Shown: positions 28,651 through 37,387 of the stretch, in pieces
Numbering within the stretch: position 1 is the stretch's first letter
How the letters are laid out: the number at the start of each line of letters is the position of its first letter
Source of the DNA: Verrucomicrobiota bacterium
GTDB taxonomy: Bacteria; Chlamydiota; Chlamydiia; Chlamydiales; JAEYWL01
Direction: 5' to 3'
NCBI GenBank assembly: GCA_023428915.1
Contig: JAEYWL010000010.1
Coordinates: 1 to 64,000 of the forward strand
Length of the DNA stretch: 64,000 bases
The notes under the pieces: model-generated
Database searches by the model: none
Seen by the model: only the letters and a program-made list of their open reading frames with translations
Told to the model about the DNA's origin: nothing
Made by a program: the position numbers and the translations under genes

Positions 28651-28680
28651 AGGCGCAGATTGCTGCGCCTCTTTTTTTTT
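28651..28680 (+). terminator. Intrinsic terminator after the SpoIID homologue
   Basis: The arms AGGCGCAG and CTGCGCCT surround a four-base loop and are followed by nine consecutive T. The T tract ends exactly at the queA ATG, so the two signals touch. Confidence 0.92.
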
Positions 28681-29721
28681 ATGCTTGAGCCATTTAATCC
28701 TCATTTGCTTTCAACCTACGACTACAAGTTGCCGGAAGAACTGATTGCTTCGAAACCTATATATCCAAGGGATAAGTCGCGTTTATTGGTTATAGATCGT
28801 GCCAAACAAACCTTGGAAGAGTTGCGTTTTGAAGAGCTGGCTGATTTATTAAAGGCGGAGGATGAGCTTGTATTTAATGACACAAAAGTAATTCCTGCGC
28901 GCATCTACGGAAAAAAAACAACTGGAGCGGCTATTGAACTATTGCTGACGCGTTTTAGGCAAGATTCTCAATGGGAATGCCTGGCCCGTCCTGGAAAAAA
29001 GCTGCCTCCGGGAACTCTGGTTGAAATAGGCCCAGGTTTTGCCGCCCTAATTATAGAAGATTTAGAAGGGGGCGGAAAATTAGTGCAATTTCAATATGAA
29101 GGGGATTTTGAGGCATATTTAAAACAATATGGTGAAATTCCTTTGCCCCATTATATGAAGCGCAGCGCTGTCCATGAGGATCAGCAAGATTATCAGACTG
29201 TGTACGCTAAAAATCCGGGCGCTTCTGCTGCCCCAACTGCAGGATTGCATTTTACTGTAGAGTTGTTAGAACAGTTGAAGCAAAAACGGGTCAAGCAAAC
29301 TACTTTAACTTTACATACCGGTGTAGGTACTTTCAAACCTGTAAAAGTAGATGATATTAGAGAGCATCAGATGCACACCGAGCAGTTTTTCATTACAGAA
29401 GAAGCTGCAAAACAGCTTAACCAAAGGACTGGCCATACGCAAATCTGCGTGGGCACTACTACTTGCCGCGCTTTAGAAAGTTCTGCTGATGAGCGGGGAG
29501 TGATTCATGCCGGCGAATATGATACGAATATATTTATTTATCCGGGGTATAAGTTTAAATATGTCAATAAATTGCTGACCAATTTCCATTTTCCAAAATC
29601 TACCTTGCTCATGCTGGTATGTGCGTTTGGCGGTTATGAGTTAATTATGGAAGCTTATGCCAAAGCTGTTAAGGAACGCTTCCGCTTTTACTCCTACGGC
29701 GACGCCATGCTAATTCTCTAA
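28681..29721 (+). CDS. queA: tRNA preQ1(34) S-adenosylmethionine ribosyltransferase-isomerase QueA
   Basis: The 346-residue enzyme adds the ribose-derived ring to preQ1 in tRNA to form epoxyqueuosine. The motifs YDYKLPEELIASKP, LVFNDTKVIPARIYGKK, GASAAPTAGLHFT, LTLHTGVGTFKPV and VGTTTCRALES are those of QueA. The best ATG (28681) directly follows the T tract of the upstream terminator and has no ribosome-binding site. A TTG at 28705 would match the shorter E. coli N-terminus. The true start and promoter are therefore unclear; leaderless translation is one option. QueC and queE lie at 36-37 kb, so queuosine synthesis is at least partly encoded. Confidence 0.92.
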   Translation: MLEPFNPHLLSTYDYKLPEELIASKPIYPRDKSRLLVIDRAKQTLEELRFEELADLLKAEDELVFNDTKVIPARIYGKKTTGAAIELLLTRFRQDSQWECLARPGKKLPPGTLVEIGPGFAALIIEDLEGGGKLVQFQYEGDFEAYLKQYGEIPLPHYMKRSAVHEDQQDYQTVYAKNPGASAAPTAGLHFTVELLEQLKQKRVKQTTLTLHTGVGTFKPVKVDDIREHQMHTEQFFITEEAAKQLNQRTGHTQICVGTTTCRALESSADERGVIHAGEYDTNIFIYPGYKFKYVNKLLTNFHFPKSTLLMLVCAFGGYELIMEAYAKAVKERFRFYSYGDAMLIL

Positions 29722-29871
29722 TATCCAATAAACTCGTGCCCAGCCTGCCCATACCCGAACTTAAATTAATTAAACACAAAGACACTATGTCTAAGATCGT
29801 TTTGTAGCTGCGCATTGTTTATTGGCATGTCAAGTGATCCTTTTATACAGATACTATGCTGATAAATTTAT

Positions 29872-31929
29872 CTAAGAGCTTTCTGCTCTTAAGAGGATTG
29901 CAGACCAGGCATTTAGCAAATATTGTTCTGAGGTTATTTCGGGAGCCTCATCTTCTTCATAGAAGTCTTGCGGGCTGGGGGCATTGGTATTAATGAATTG
30001 GCGCCATTTGCCAAAACCTGTTGAAGAGGGGAGTGTAAGTTGCCGATCCTTTGGCCCTGGATTGAATGCAATAAAATACCTTTTATTGTCATAGATGTTC
30101 CTCAGTGAAAAGGCTAATAAGCAATCGATATTGTCCCAAACAGGTTGATTTGGTTGTTCGCCATGCCAGATCACATCTTTACTAGTTAGAAAAGTGCCAT
30201 GGCGAAAAACTTCACAGCTATTGCGCAATTGAAACAATTTGCGGCAAAAGCGGTGGAATCCGGCTTGCTTTTCCAATAAATCCCAGCGAAACCAGTTGAG
30301 TTCGTTGTCGTGGCACCAAGTGTTATTATTGCCATTTTTCGTGTGCCCGTATTCATCTCCCATCAAGAAAAGCGGCACTCCTTGAGAAATCATTAGGGTG
30401 AAAACAAAATTCTTTCGTTGTTTATCGCGCAGGGATGTTATCTGCGGATCATCTGTGGCGCCTTCTACGCCGCAGTTCCAGCTGTAATTTTCATTAGTCC
30501 CGTCCATGTTATGCTCGCCGTTGGCAAGGTTATGCTTGCGATCATAACTTACTAAGTCTGCAAGGGTAAAGCCGTCATGGCAGGTTATGAAATTAATGCT
30601 GTTATAAGGAAAGCCGCGGTATCCAAAAAGATCTTGCGATCCTGTGATGCGTCCTGCAAATTCTCCTTTAACCCAGGCTGCACCTTTGAGATAACTGCGC
30701 GCCGTATCCCGGTATTTTCCATTCCACTCGCTCCAACGCCCGAGTTTAGGGGGAAAGTTGCCGAGTTGGTATAATCCTGCAGCATCCCAAGGCTCCGCTA
30801 TAAGTTTGGTACTGGCTAAGACCGGATCGCTAGTGATCATATCGATAAGGGGGGGCTTTTCCAAAGGCCTTCCGTCCACATCGCGAGTTAAGATGGAGGC
30901 GAGATCAAATCTAAAGCCGTCTACATGCATTTCATCTACCCAATAGCGCAAACAGGAGAGGATAAAGGGTCTTACGATGGGGTGATTGCAGTTAACGGTA
31001 TTGCCGCATCCTGTATAGTTCTGGTAATTGCCGTTTTCATCGATGATATACCAAACCTGTTCGTCAAGGGCTTTAAAGGAAAGCACAGGGCCGAATTGGT
31101 TGCCTTCAGCGGTATGGTTAAAGACAACGTCAAGGATTACCTCAATGCCATGTTTATGTAATTCTCTGACCAGAGTTTTAAATTCCCCAATGGCTGCTCC
31201 GGGCATTTTGGTGCTGGCATAGCGGCTCATGGGAGCAAAGAAATTAACGGATGAATAACCCCAATAATTTGGCAGGCATTCCTTAGTTTGAACCAAGCAT
31301 TGAAGATATTCAGTTTCATTGAATTCCTGCATGGGCATGAGTTCAACGGCATTTATGCCTAATTCGACGAGATAGGGAATCTTTTCTATGAAACCGCGGT
31401 AACTGCCAGGATGTGCCACTCCACTTGAAGGATGCTGGGTAAACCCTCTAATGTGTGTTTCGTAAATGATTAAGTCTTTAGTTTTTATGTTAGGGGGAGT
31501 ATCGTTTTGCCAATCAAATTCAGGCTGCGGATCCACTTGTGCTAAAGGCGTATAAAAATGTTCTGCACCTTTATAGAGAGATTTTGGCGAACACCAGCTC
31601 CCGCCTGCCACCACACTTGTTGCATAGGGATCGAGAATAATATGCTCCTGATCGCCCCGTTTTTTATTGGCATACTCTATTTTCCAACCATAAAGCAATC
31701 CTTTAGGGAGATCAGATAGGGCGATGTGCCATACATGGCCTGTGCGATTTTTTTGATGGTCTAGCGAAATTTGGGCATAATCGGCAGCATTTTCATCTTG
31801 CATGTTGTAAGTAAATAAACACAGGGTAACGCTGCGCGCATGGCGGAGGGCTATTGAAAAATTCGTAAGATTCCCTATGTGAGATACTCCGTAAGGGAAG
31901 CTTTTGCCAGTTTGTGATTGTTTTTGCAT
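29872..31929 (-). CDS. glgX: Glycogen debranching enzyme (isoamylase-type) GlgX
   Basis: From the ATG at 31929 the protein has 685 residues; a TTG at 31989 would add 20. It has an N-terminal CBM48-like domain (FPYGVSHIGNLTNFSIALRHA) and a GH13 catalytic barrel with DVVFNHTAEG, GFRFDLASIL (nucleophile Asp), LIAEPWDA (acid Glu) and ITCHDGFTLADL (third Asp). It cleaves alpha-1,6 branches of glycogen. Chlamydiae use it in the glycogen cycle that feeds developmental forms. It converges on queA over a 150-base spacer in which I see no gene, and is divergent from the chaperone gene, an order conserved in Chlamydia. Confidence 0.95.
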   Translation of the reverse strand: MQKQSQTGKSFPYGVSHIGNLTNFSIALRHARSVTLCLFTYNMQDENAADYAQISLDHQKNRTGHVWHIALSDLPKGLLYGWKIEYANKKRGDQEHIILDPYATSVVAGGSWCSPKSLYKGAEHFYTPLAQVDPQPEFDWQNDTPPNIKTKDLIIYETHIRGFTQHPSSGVAHPGSYRGFIEKIPYLVELGINAVELMPMQEFNETEYLQCLVQTKECLPNYWGYSSVNFFAPMSRYASTKMPGAAIGEFKTLVRELHKHGIEVILDVVFNHTAEGNQFGPVLSFKALDEQVWYIIDENGNYQNYTGCGNTVNCNHPIVRPFILSCLRYWVDEMHVDGFRFDLASILTRDVDGRPLEKPPLIDMITSDPVLASTKLIAEPWDAAGLYQLGNFPPKLGRWSEWNGKYRDTARSYLKGAAWVKGEFAGRITGSQDLFGYRGFPYNSINFITCHDGFTLADLVSYDRKHNLANGEHNMDGTNENYSWNCGVEGATDDPQITSLRDKQRKNFVFTLMISQGVPLFLMGDEYGHTKNGNNNTWCHDNELNWFRWDLLEKQAGFHRFCRKLFQLRNSCEVFRHGTFLTSKDVIWHGEQPNQPVWDNIDCLLAFSLRNIYDNKRYFIAFNPGPKDRQLTLPSSTGFGKWRQFINTNAPSPQDFYEEDEAPEITSEQYLLNAWSAILLRAESS

Positions 31930-32196
31930 TTTATAATTTGTAAGTAATCTTCTTAGACTCTGATTATTACCTTCTATTAATGGCAGCAATCAGGGGCTTA
32001 GGCAATCAAATCCTGTTTGGAATATAATGTTCTTCTATATATTTGATAAGCAATGTTTTTAAAATTGCGAATTTGGAACTTTTTGTCTGAAATTGATTTT
32101 ATTTTTAAGGCAAAATAGGTAGCATAGTAGCAGGTATTTTAGAATTTTAACATCTACCGGTCAATTCGGTAATCTGGATAACCCCTGGGAGGATAT

Positions 32197-32700
32197 ATGT
32201 CCTTAGAAAATGCAAAAGAGAACCTTAAGGAGTTTGGAAAGGAACTTGGGCTTGAAGGTCTCGAATTTGACGAAAACAATACCTGTATTTTGGGTATTGA
32301 CGATGAATTTTCACTCCACATCACCTACGAACCTAACTCAAAGCGTCTTTACCTCTATTCCCCTCTGTTAGACGGGCTCCCACGCGATGATAAAACACGT
32401 CTGCGCCTTTACGAAAGATTGTTGGAAGGCTCGATGCTGGGCGGTCAAATGGCTGGCGGCGGTGTCGGCGTAGCTGTTAAAGAAGAGCTGATTTTGATCC
32501 ACTGCACAATCGACATGGAGCATGCAGTATCTTCGGCATTGCGTGCATTTGCGCCGCTATTTGTTGAAACTGTAGAAAAATGGCGTAAGATTTGCGCTGA
32601 GATTTGCGAAGGCCGTGACGAAGGTGCAAAAGCAGCTCAACCTAGCTCGCAATTATTGCCTCAACCAGGCAAGCCAGGCCAGGGTCCAATTAAGATCTAA
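32197..32700 (+). CDS. Type III secretion chaperone, Slc1-like (CesT fold)
   Basis: The 167-residue acidic protein starts after a GGGAGG ribosome-binding site. It matches the class I chaperone pattern: LKEFGKELGLEGLEFDENNTCILGIDDEFSLHITYE, then RLRLYERLLEGSMLGGQMAGGGVGVAVKEELILIHCTIDM. In Chlamydia the gene at this place, next to glgX, encodes Slc1, which delivers Tarp and other early effectors to the type III machine. The client here is unknown. The Gln/Pro-rich tail is an addition. A strong terminator follows. Confidence 0.85.
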   Translation: MSLENAKENLKEFGKELGLEGLEFDENNTCILGIDDEFSLHITYEPNSKRLYLYSPLLDGLPRDDKTRLRLYERLLEGSMLGGQMAGGGVGVAVKEELILIHCTIDMEHAVSSALRAFAPLFVETVEKWRKICAEICEGRDEGAKAAQPSSQLLPQPGKPGQGPIKI

Positions 32701-32749
32701 TCAAATTTCATTCTTAAGACCCTTAGAGGGCAGCAATCAGGTCTAAGAG

Positions 32750-32787
32750 AGCAGTTCGTTTTACTGATGAACTGCTTTTTTTTTTTT
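32750..32787 (+). terminator. Intrinsic terminator after the Slc1-like chaperone
   Basis: The arms AGCAGTTC and GAACTGCT are separated by an 11-base loop and followed by a run of 12 T. Confidence 0.92.
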
Positions 32788-32869
32788 ACTCTTGCTTGTC
32801 ATTAAAGCGCCTTTTCCTTACGATAACCGCTCGGTTTATCTCTACTACGCAATCCATAAAGGTGCAACA

Positions 32870-34831
32870 ATGATTAGTCCAATCGGTTCTTCTTCTTCCG
32901 CTGCGTATATTAAATATCACCCCCAGGCAAGCCAGGGCGAACGATTAGCGCATTATATCTATTCCAAAGCTATTACCTCATTTGAATGGACCCGTAAAGC
33001 TGTATGGCATGACCCCTTAGCCCCTATCATGAACAAGCTCCGATATGAAGCTGATAAAAGCGGCGCTGTTATTGAAGCTATTGCCTATTTGGTTGCAAAT
33101 CGTAATGAACGCCTCTCTATTTTGCTTAAATGTGTGTTAAATAACGCCTCTGAAGATATGTTGAAGAAAATGATGCAGGGGGTTATTTCTCAGGCAATTG
33201 AAACTCAAAACGGGGCTCATTACAACCTGTTATTAGAGCATCTTGAATTAGCTGGCATGGAGAAAATTCTGCCGGAAGAAATCCGGACCACCTTGCAAAA
33301 TTTGGTCAAGCATACCAGGCCGGTTGAGAGCGAGTCATTGGGTAGAAAAGAGTGGAAAAAAGTATCTACAATGTTCACTTCATTTATCCCAAATCTGGTC
33401 AATACCTTGCTTTTGGAATTTAATTACTACAGCAATGGCAGGCTGCCGGATACTCCCTGGGAAAGGAATTGCTTTTTTGAAATCCAATATAAACTCTTCA
33501 TGATTCCTGTCGCGCTTTTTTTTACCATTAACACTATAGTTGCCGCTCCAGTATTTGCCCTGACTATAACGGTTTCTATAATTGCAGCAACGTTGGCAGC
33601 TATCTATATTTATGTTAAATGCTTTCAAAAATGTCCTATAGCGTTGCCGAATTGCCGCAATCTTACGCTAGAAGCTGCTCTTGGCAAATTAACTCCCACC
33701 GTTGGTAGAGAAGAAGAAATTGAAAAGCTTATTACCTATTTGGGTAATTTAGAGCAGGATTTTTCATTAAATCCTTTGCTTTATGGTTTGACAGGGGCTG
33801 GCAAAACAGAATGCATTTGCGGAGTGGCCCAGCGCATTGTGAAAGGCGAGGTGTCTGCAAGCTTAAAGAATAAACAACTCTTTATGATTAACACTGCTGC
33901 ACTTGTCAGCAGTTCATTTAATGGTTTTGCTGAGAAAATGGACCAGATCATGCTCCGTCTTAAAGGATTTGAAAATGAAGTTATCATTTTCTTTGATGAA
34001 GTCCATATGGCATTTGAAAAAGGAGATGGGCTGGCAAACTTCCTAAAAACTTATGCGGTTCCTGGAGGTGTGCATTGTATAGCTGCTACAACTACTGAAG
34101 GGTATCAATCTATTAAAAATAAAGACCCGGCATTTTTAAGGCGTTTTCAAGGCTTTATAATTAATAGCACTGGCAGGGAGTTAACTAAGCAGATTCTCAC
34201 AGAGAAATTTAAGCCGGCAGCTTCAAGTGTGATTATCGATCCGGATGTTTTCGAGCTTATAATAGATGAAACTAGCGCCCGCGTTCCTGAGAAAGCGCAT
34301 CCATCTCCGGACATAAACATATTAGTGCAGGCAGTTAATAAGGTAATGCTATTATTGCAGCATAAGGATCATGTACCTGCTGCTATAAAGAAAAAACAGA
34401 ATGAGTTGCAAACGCTAAAGGACAAATCAGCTTTAAGTAATCCAAATAGCTGGGGAAGCTCTTCAAGCTGCCTAATTCAACTTATTGAAAAAAACGAAGC
34501 GGAACTACAGAAGTTGGAGGAGGATTGGGCAGAAAAAAGCAAGCTGATAGGAAAGGTAAAATTTCTTGTTCAGCAGCTGCTTGAGAAAAAGCAGGAAATA
34601 TTAGCGTTTGCCCACGATAAGCGACAATCTTTAGCCGGAAATATAGCTTTTGCCGCAAATTTTCATTTTCTAGTTCCCTTGCTTGAAAAAGAGATTGGGA
34701 AGATAGAGCTGCTTTTAGGGGAAGAATTTAAGATAAAAATCGATAAGCAGTTAGTCTTATCTGTCATTAATGAATTGCTGCCTGCAAGGCCTGCATTGAA
34801 AAAAAGCTGGTTCTGGAACAAAGGAACTTAA
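32870..34831 (+). CDS. Membrane-anchored Clp-like AAA+ ATPase
   Basis: The ATG at 32870 has AAAGG upstream, giving 653 residues. Residues about 1-200 are helical with no recognised domain. Two adjacent membrane segments follow at about 205-250 (IPVALFFTINTIVAAPVFAL, VSIIAATLAAIYIYV). The AAA+ domain after them starts with GREEEIEKLITYL, has Walker A GLTGAGKTE, Walker B VIIFFDEVHMAF, and CIAATTTEGYQSIKNKDPAFLRRFQ. This closely follows the first ATPase module of ClpA/ClpB. A Glu/Lys-rich coiled coil occupies the region after about 500. There is only one ATPase module and no ClpP-binding loop is evident. It may remodel proteins at the inner membrane. The exact function is unknown. Confidence 0.75.
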   Translation: MISPIGSSSSAAYIKYHPQASQGERLAHYIYSKAITSFEWTRKAVWHDPLAPIMNKLRYEADKSGAVIEAIAYLVANRNERLSILLKCVLNNASEDMLKKMMQGVISQAIETQNGAHYNLLLEHLELAGMEKILPEEIRTTLQNLVKHTRPVESESLGRKEWKKVSTMFTSFIPNLVNTLLLEFNYYSNGRLPDTPWERNCFFEIQYKLFMIPVALFFTINTIVAAPVFALTITVSIIAATLAAIYIYVKCFQKCPIALPNCRNLTLEAALGKLTPTVGREEEIEKLITYLGNLEQDFSLNPLLYGLTGAGKTECICGVAQRIVKGEVSASLKNKQLFMINTAALVSSSFNGFAEKMDQIMLRLKGFENEVIIFFDEVHMAFEKGDGLANFLKTYAVPGGVHCIAATTTEGYQSIKNKDPAFLRRFQGFIINSTGRELTKQILTEKFKPAASSVIIDPDVFELIIDETSARVPEKAHPSPDINILVQAVNKVMLLLQHKDHVPAAIKKKQNELQTLKDKSALSNPNSWGSSSSCLIQLIEKNEAELQKLEEDWAEKSKLIGKVKFLVQQLLEKKQEILAFAHDKRQSLAGNIAFAANFHFLVPLLEKEIGKIELLLGEEFKIKIDKQLVLSVINELLPARPALKKSWFWNKGT

Positions 34832-34892
34832 TCAAGGATTGATGGAAATAATGAAATAGGTTAAAAATAAGAGCTAACCCTCTTGGAAAGCT

Positions 34893-35981
34893 ATGTTTGA
34901 GGAGCTCTACAAAACATCTTATAGCCATGGTCTTGAGGATATCTATGCCCTTGAAACTATTGATATTAAGACTGTTCGACCATTAGCTGGCGTAAATACT
35001 GCTTTAGATGTCCAGGAGGCCCCAGCTCCCTATCATGAAGAGCAAATCCAGCAACAGCAGCCAGAATTAGATTTAGGTCCATTTTGGCGTGGTTCCGCCC
35101 CTTCATTTATACTTTTAGAGCCTATCCAAGTGTTAAATCTTCATCAGCCTGTTGAAAAGACATTAAGGGGGCATGGCATCCATTTGCTTCAAGATTTATT
35201 GCATGCGACCAAGGAATCTTTACTGGGCATCCGTGGATTAGGTCAAGGGCATATTGATGAAGTCCTTTTTCGTTTCAAAAGCTATACAGAAAGAAGGGTG
35301 CTTCACAATGCAGTATGCGTCGATTTTTGCGCCCTCTTAAGAGCGATTGTCGGTTTTTTTGAGAAAAAGAAGATCGTGCTTTTATTACAGGAACTTGGAT
35401 TGGAAGAGGAATATTCTCTGACTCCTCTGGAAGCTGCAGAGCTCAAGCGGCTGACGAAGGATAAAAGACTTGAGTGGAAAAAACAGGCGCTAGAGCATCT
35501 GCAAGTTGAAGTTAAGCAGCAGCAATTTGCTAATTGCCTAGATCATATTGTGAGGGTTTTTGTCCTCCCATGGATTCATATGCGCGGCGGGATTGCGGCG
35601 CAAACTGAAGTGGAAGAGCGCCTAATTGCCGTTAGCTTTGAACCCCTTAAAACTGAAAAGATCCTTAAGTTTTTCAGCAATATCTACTACCACGATCTTT
35701 TTCCTTTGAGCACTATTCTCTGCGAAGCTGATGAAGGAGTGTTTTGCTTAAACAGCGATACTTATGACGCCTACAGGAAAGTCAACGAATTGGCAGAAAG
35801 CTACTACTATCAAAAAGGCTTAAGCTATCCCTTGGAATACCTTTGCAACTGTATTTTACGTGAACTCGGCAAATCCTGGATAAATTATACGCAGGAATTT
35901 GTGCGAAAAGCCATTCTTTTTTCACCTCGTTTTCGCCTTGCCAAAACACCTGATGGCGTTCTCTCTGTAAGGCTCAGCTAA
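34893..35981 (+). CDS. Protein with RNA polymerase alpha-CTD-like domain
   Basis: In this 362-residue protein, residues about 75-132 read ILLEPIQVLNLHQPVEKTL, then HGIHLLQDLLHATKESLLGI and RGLGQGHIDEVLFRF. This is the paired helix-hairpin-helix of the RpoA C-terminal domain, which contacts UP-element DNA and activators. The rest is helical, with two stretches resembling winged helices (KTEKILKFFSNIYYHDLFP near 260 and SWINYTQEFVRKAILFSPRF near the end). There is no polymerase assembly domain, so it is not RpoA. A role in transcription or DNA binding is inferred. It follows the AAA+ gene after 62 bases and may be its operon partner. Confidence 0.65.
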   Translation: MFEELYKTSYSHGLEDIYALETIDIKTVRPLAGVNTALDVQEAPAPYHEEQIQQQQPELDLGPFWRGSAPSFILLEPIQVLNLHQPVEKTLRGHGIHLLQDLLHATKESLLGIRGLGQGHIDEVLFRFKSYTERRVLHNAVCVDFCALLRAIVGFFEKKKIVLLLQELGLEEEYSLTPLEAAELKRLTKDKRLEWKKQALEHLQVEVKQQQFANCLDHIVRVFVLPWIHMRGGIAAQTEVEERLIAVSFEPLKTEKILKFFSNIYYHDLFPLSTILCEADEGVFCLNSDTYDAYRKVNELAESYYYQKGLSYPLEYLCNCILRELGKSWINYTQEFVRKAILFSPRFRLAKTPDGVLSVRLS

Positions 35982-35985
35982 TAAG

Positions 35986-36666
35986 TTATTTGTATTTTAC
36001 TGTGTCATGCAGGCCGGCTTGGGCAAAGCCTTGCTTTCGCAGATAACAGGCATCGCATTGGCCGCAATGGATTGTCCCATCGGGATTGTAGCAGGTGTGG
36101 GTTAGGTGCAAAGGCACTTGCAGTTCGGCCGCTTTCAGGATAATTTCTTTTTTATCCAGAAGGAGCAAGGGGGCTTTCAACTGCGGCGCATTTCCTTCTA
36201 CAGCTCTAGCTGTTGCCAGTTTAAGCAGATTTTGAAAGGCATTGAGAAATTCAGGCCTGCAATCGACATAGGGTGTGCAATCAAGCTTATTAGGTCCGCA
36301 ATGGATCTCATCGGCTTCCAACACCTCAGCTAAGGCAGTGGCATATGCCAGGAAGATTGTGTTCCGGGCCGGTACGTAAGTGTTAGGGGTGCCGCTTGTT
36401 TCGATAGTGCGGGTGTCCCTGCCTATGTGAGCCTGAGTTTTTCCTGTTAAGGCTGAAATTTGCCCGAAGGCGTTGGGATCTATTGAAAGAAGCGTGTGTG
36501 GCACGCCGTAATGAGCGGCTATGCGCGCTGCTGCTTGCAATTCAACGGCGTGCTTTTGTTTGTAATCAAAGCTAAGTGCGTGGCAATCGATGCCTTGCTG
36601 AATAGCCCACGCTAAAACAAGCGAAGAATCCAGGCCTCCGCTTAATAACACAACAGCTTTTGCCAC
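35986..36666 (-). CDS. queC: 7-cyano-7-deazaguanine synthase QueC
   Basis: The 226-residue enzyme converts carboxydeazaguanine to preQ0 using ammonia and ATP. It has the PP-loop VLLSGGLDSSLVLAWA, the GPNKLDCTPYVDCRPEFL substrate region, and a zinc site of four cysteines (HTCYNPDG, HCGQCDACYLRK). The start is GTG, and its G is shared with the queE TAG stop, so translation is coupled to queE. It converges closely with the alpha-CTD-like gene (4-base gap). Confidence 0.96.
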   Translation of the reverse strand: MAKAVVLLSGGLDSSLVLAWAIQQGIDCHALSFDYKQKHAVELQAAARIAAHYGVPHTLLSIDPNAFGQISALTGKTQAHIGRDTRTIETSGTPNTYVPARNTIFLAYATALAEVLEADEIHCGPNKLDCTPYVDCRPEFLNAFQNLLKLATARAVEGNAPQLKAPLLLLDKKEIILKAAELQVPLHLTHTCYNPDGTIHCGQCDACYLRKQGFAQAGLHDTVKYK

Positions 36667-37316
36667 TATACGCCCTTTGTGTCGGGAGACCAGATAAATT
36701 TATGCATTTGCAGATTTAGCCGAACCGGCAGTTTATCGCGCAATATCCAGGCTACCAGCAGCTGGGAGTCCATGGCGCCATATACAGGGGAGAATAGAAC
36801 ATTGTTGACTTTGCGAAATAGAGAATAGCGTTGACAGACCTCTTTAGCGTATTCAAAATCTGTCTCATCCTTAATGACGAATTTTACCTCGTCTGCAGGC
36901 TTTAACCATTCAAGGTTTTCCCAGAGATTTTTCGCTTCCATTCCCGATCCCGGGCATTTGATATCTAAAATTACAGACACTCTTGGATCAACGGCTTTAG
37001 TGCTTAAGGAGCCGCTTGTTTCAAGGGATACTTTATGTCCCCGATTGCAAAGGTGGCGCATGAGCAAGTGAACATTTTGCTGCAGCAGAGGTTCCCCCCC
37101 GGTAACACAAACAGCCGTAATGCCTGACTCAGTAATTTTTGCTGTGATTTCGTCTAAAGAATAGGGAGTGCCGCGTCCAAAAGAATACGTTGTATCGCAC
37201 CAAGTGCAGCGCAAATTGCAAGCTGCCAGGCGTACAAAATATGTGGGCAAACCTGTAAATGAGGTTTCTCCCTGCACACTTGCAAAAAGTTCTATAATAT
37301 TTAGTGCATTATCCAT
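36666..37316 (-). CDS. queE: 7-carboxy-7-deazaguanine synthase QueE
   Basis: This radical-SAM enzyme makes the deazaguanine ring for queuosine. I place the start at the ATG at 37316 (MDNALNIIELFASVQGE), which fits the family N-terminus; a GTG 17 codons upstream is less likely. The CX3CX2C cluster motif is CNLRCTWC, and TGGEPLLQQ is the SAM-binding GGEP motif. The length of 216 residues is normal. It forms a two-gene operon with queC. QueD, which supplies the substrate, is not in the window. Confidence 0.95.
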   Translation of the reverse strand: MDNALNIIELFASVQGETSFTGLPTYFVRLAACNLRCTWCDTTYSFGRGTPYSLDEITAKITESGITAVCVTGGEPLLQQNVHLLMRHLCNRGHKVSLETSGSLSTKAVDPRVSVILDIKCPGSGMEAKNLWENLEWLKPADEVKFVIKDETDFEYAKEVCQRYSLFRKVNNVLFSPVYGAMDSQLLVAWILRDKLPVRLNLQMHKFIWSPDTKGV

Positions 37317-37387
37317 AATAAATAGGTATGTTGAGAAAATATTATATTGATTCCAGCTTTTGATCACAATCTATATGTGGAGTTTAA

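Noticed and set aside
29722..29871. Small gene or RNA between queA and glgX
   Set aside because: No supported frame, hairpin with T tract or known RNA pattern was found.
37317..37387. preQ1 riboswitch upstream of queE/queC
   Set aside because: The short spacer to mdh holds no recognisable preQ1 aptamer; I could not run a covariance search.
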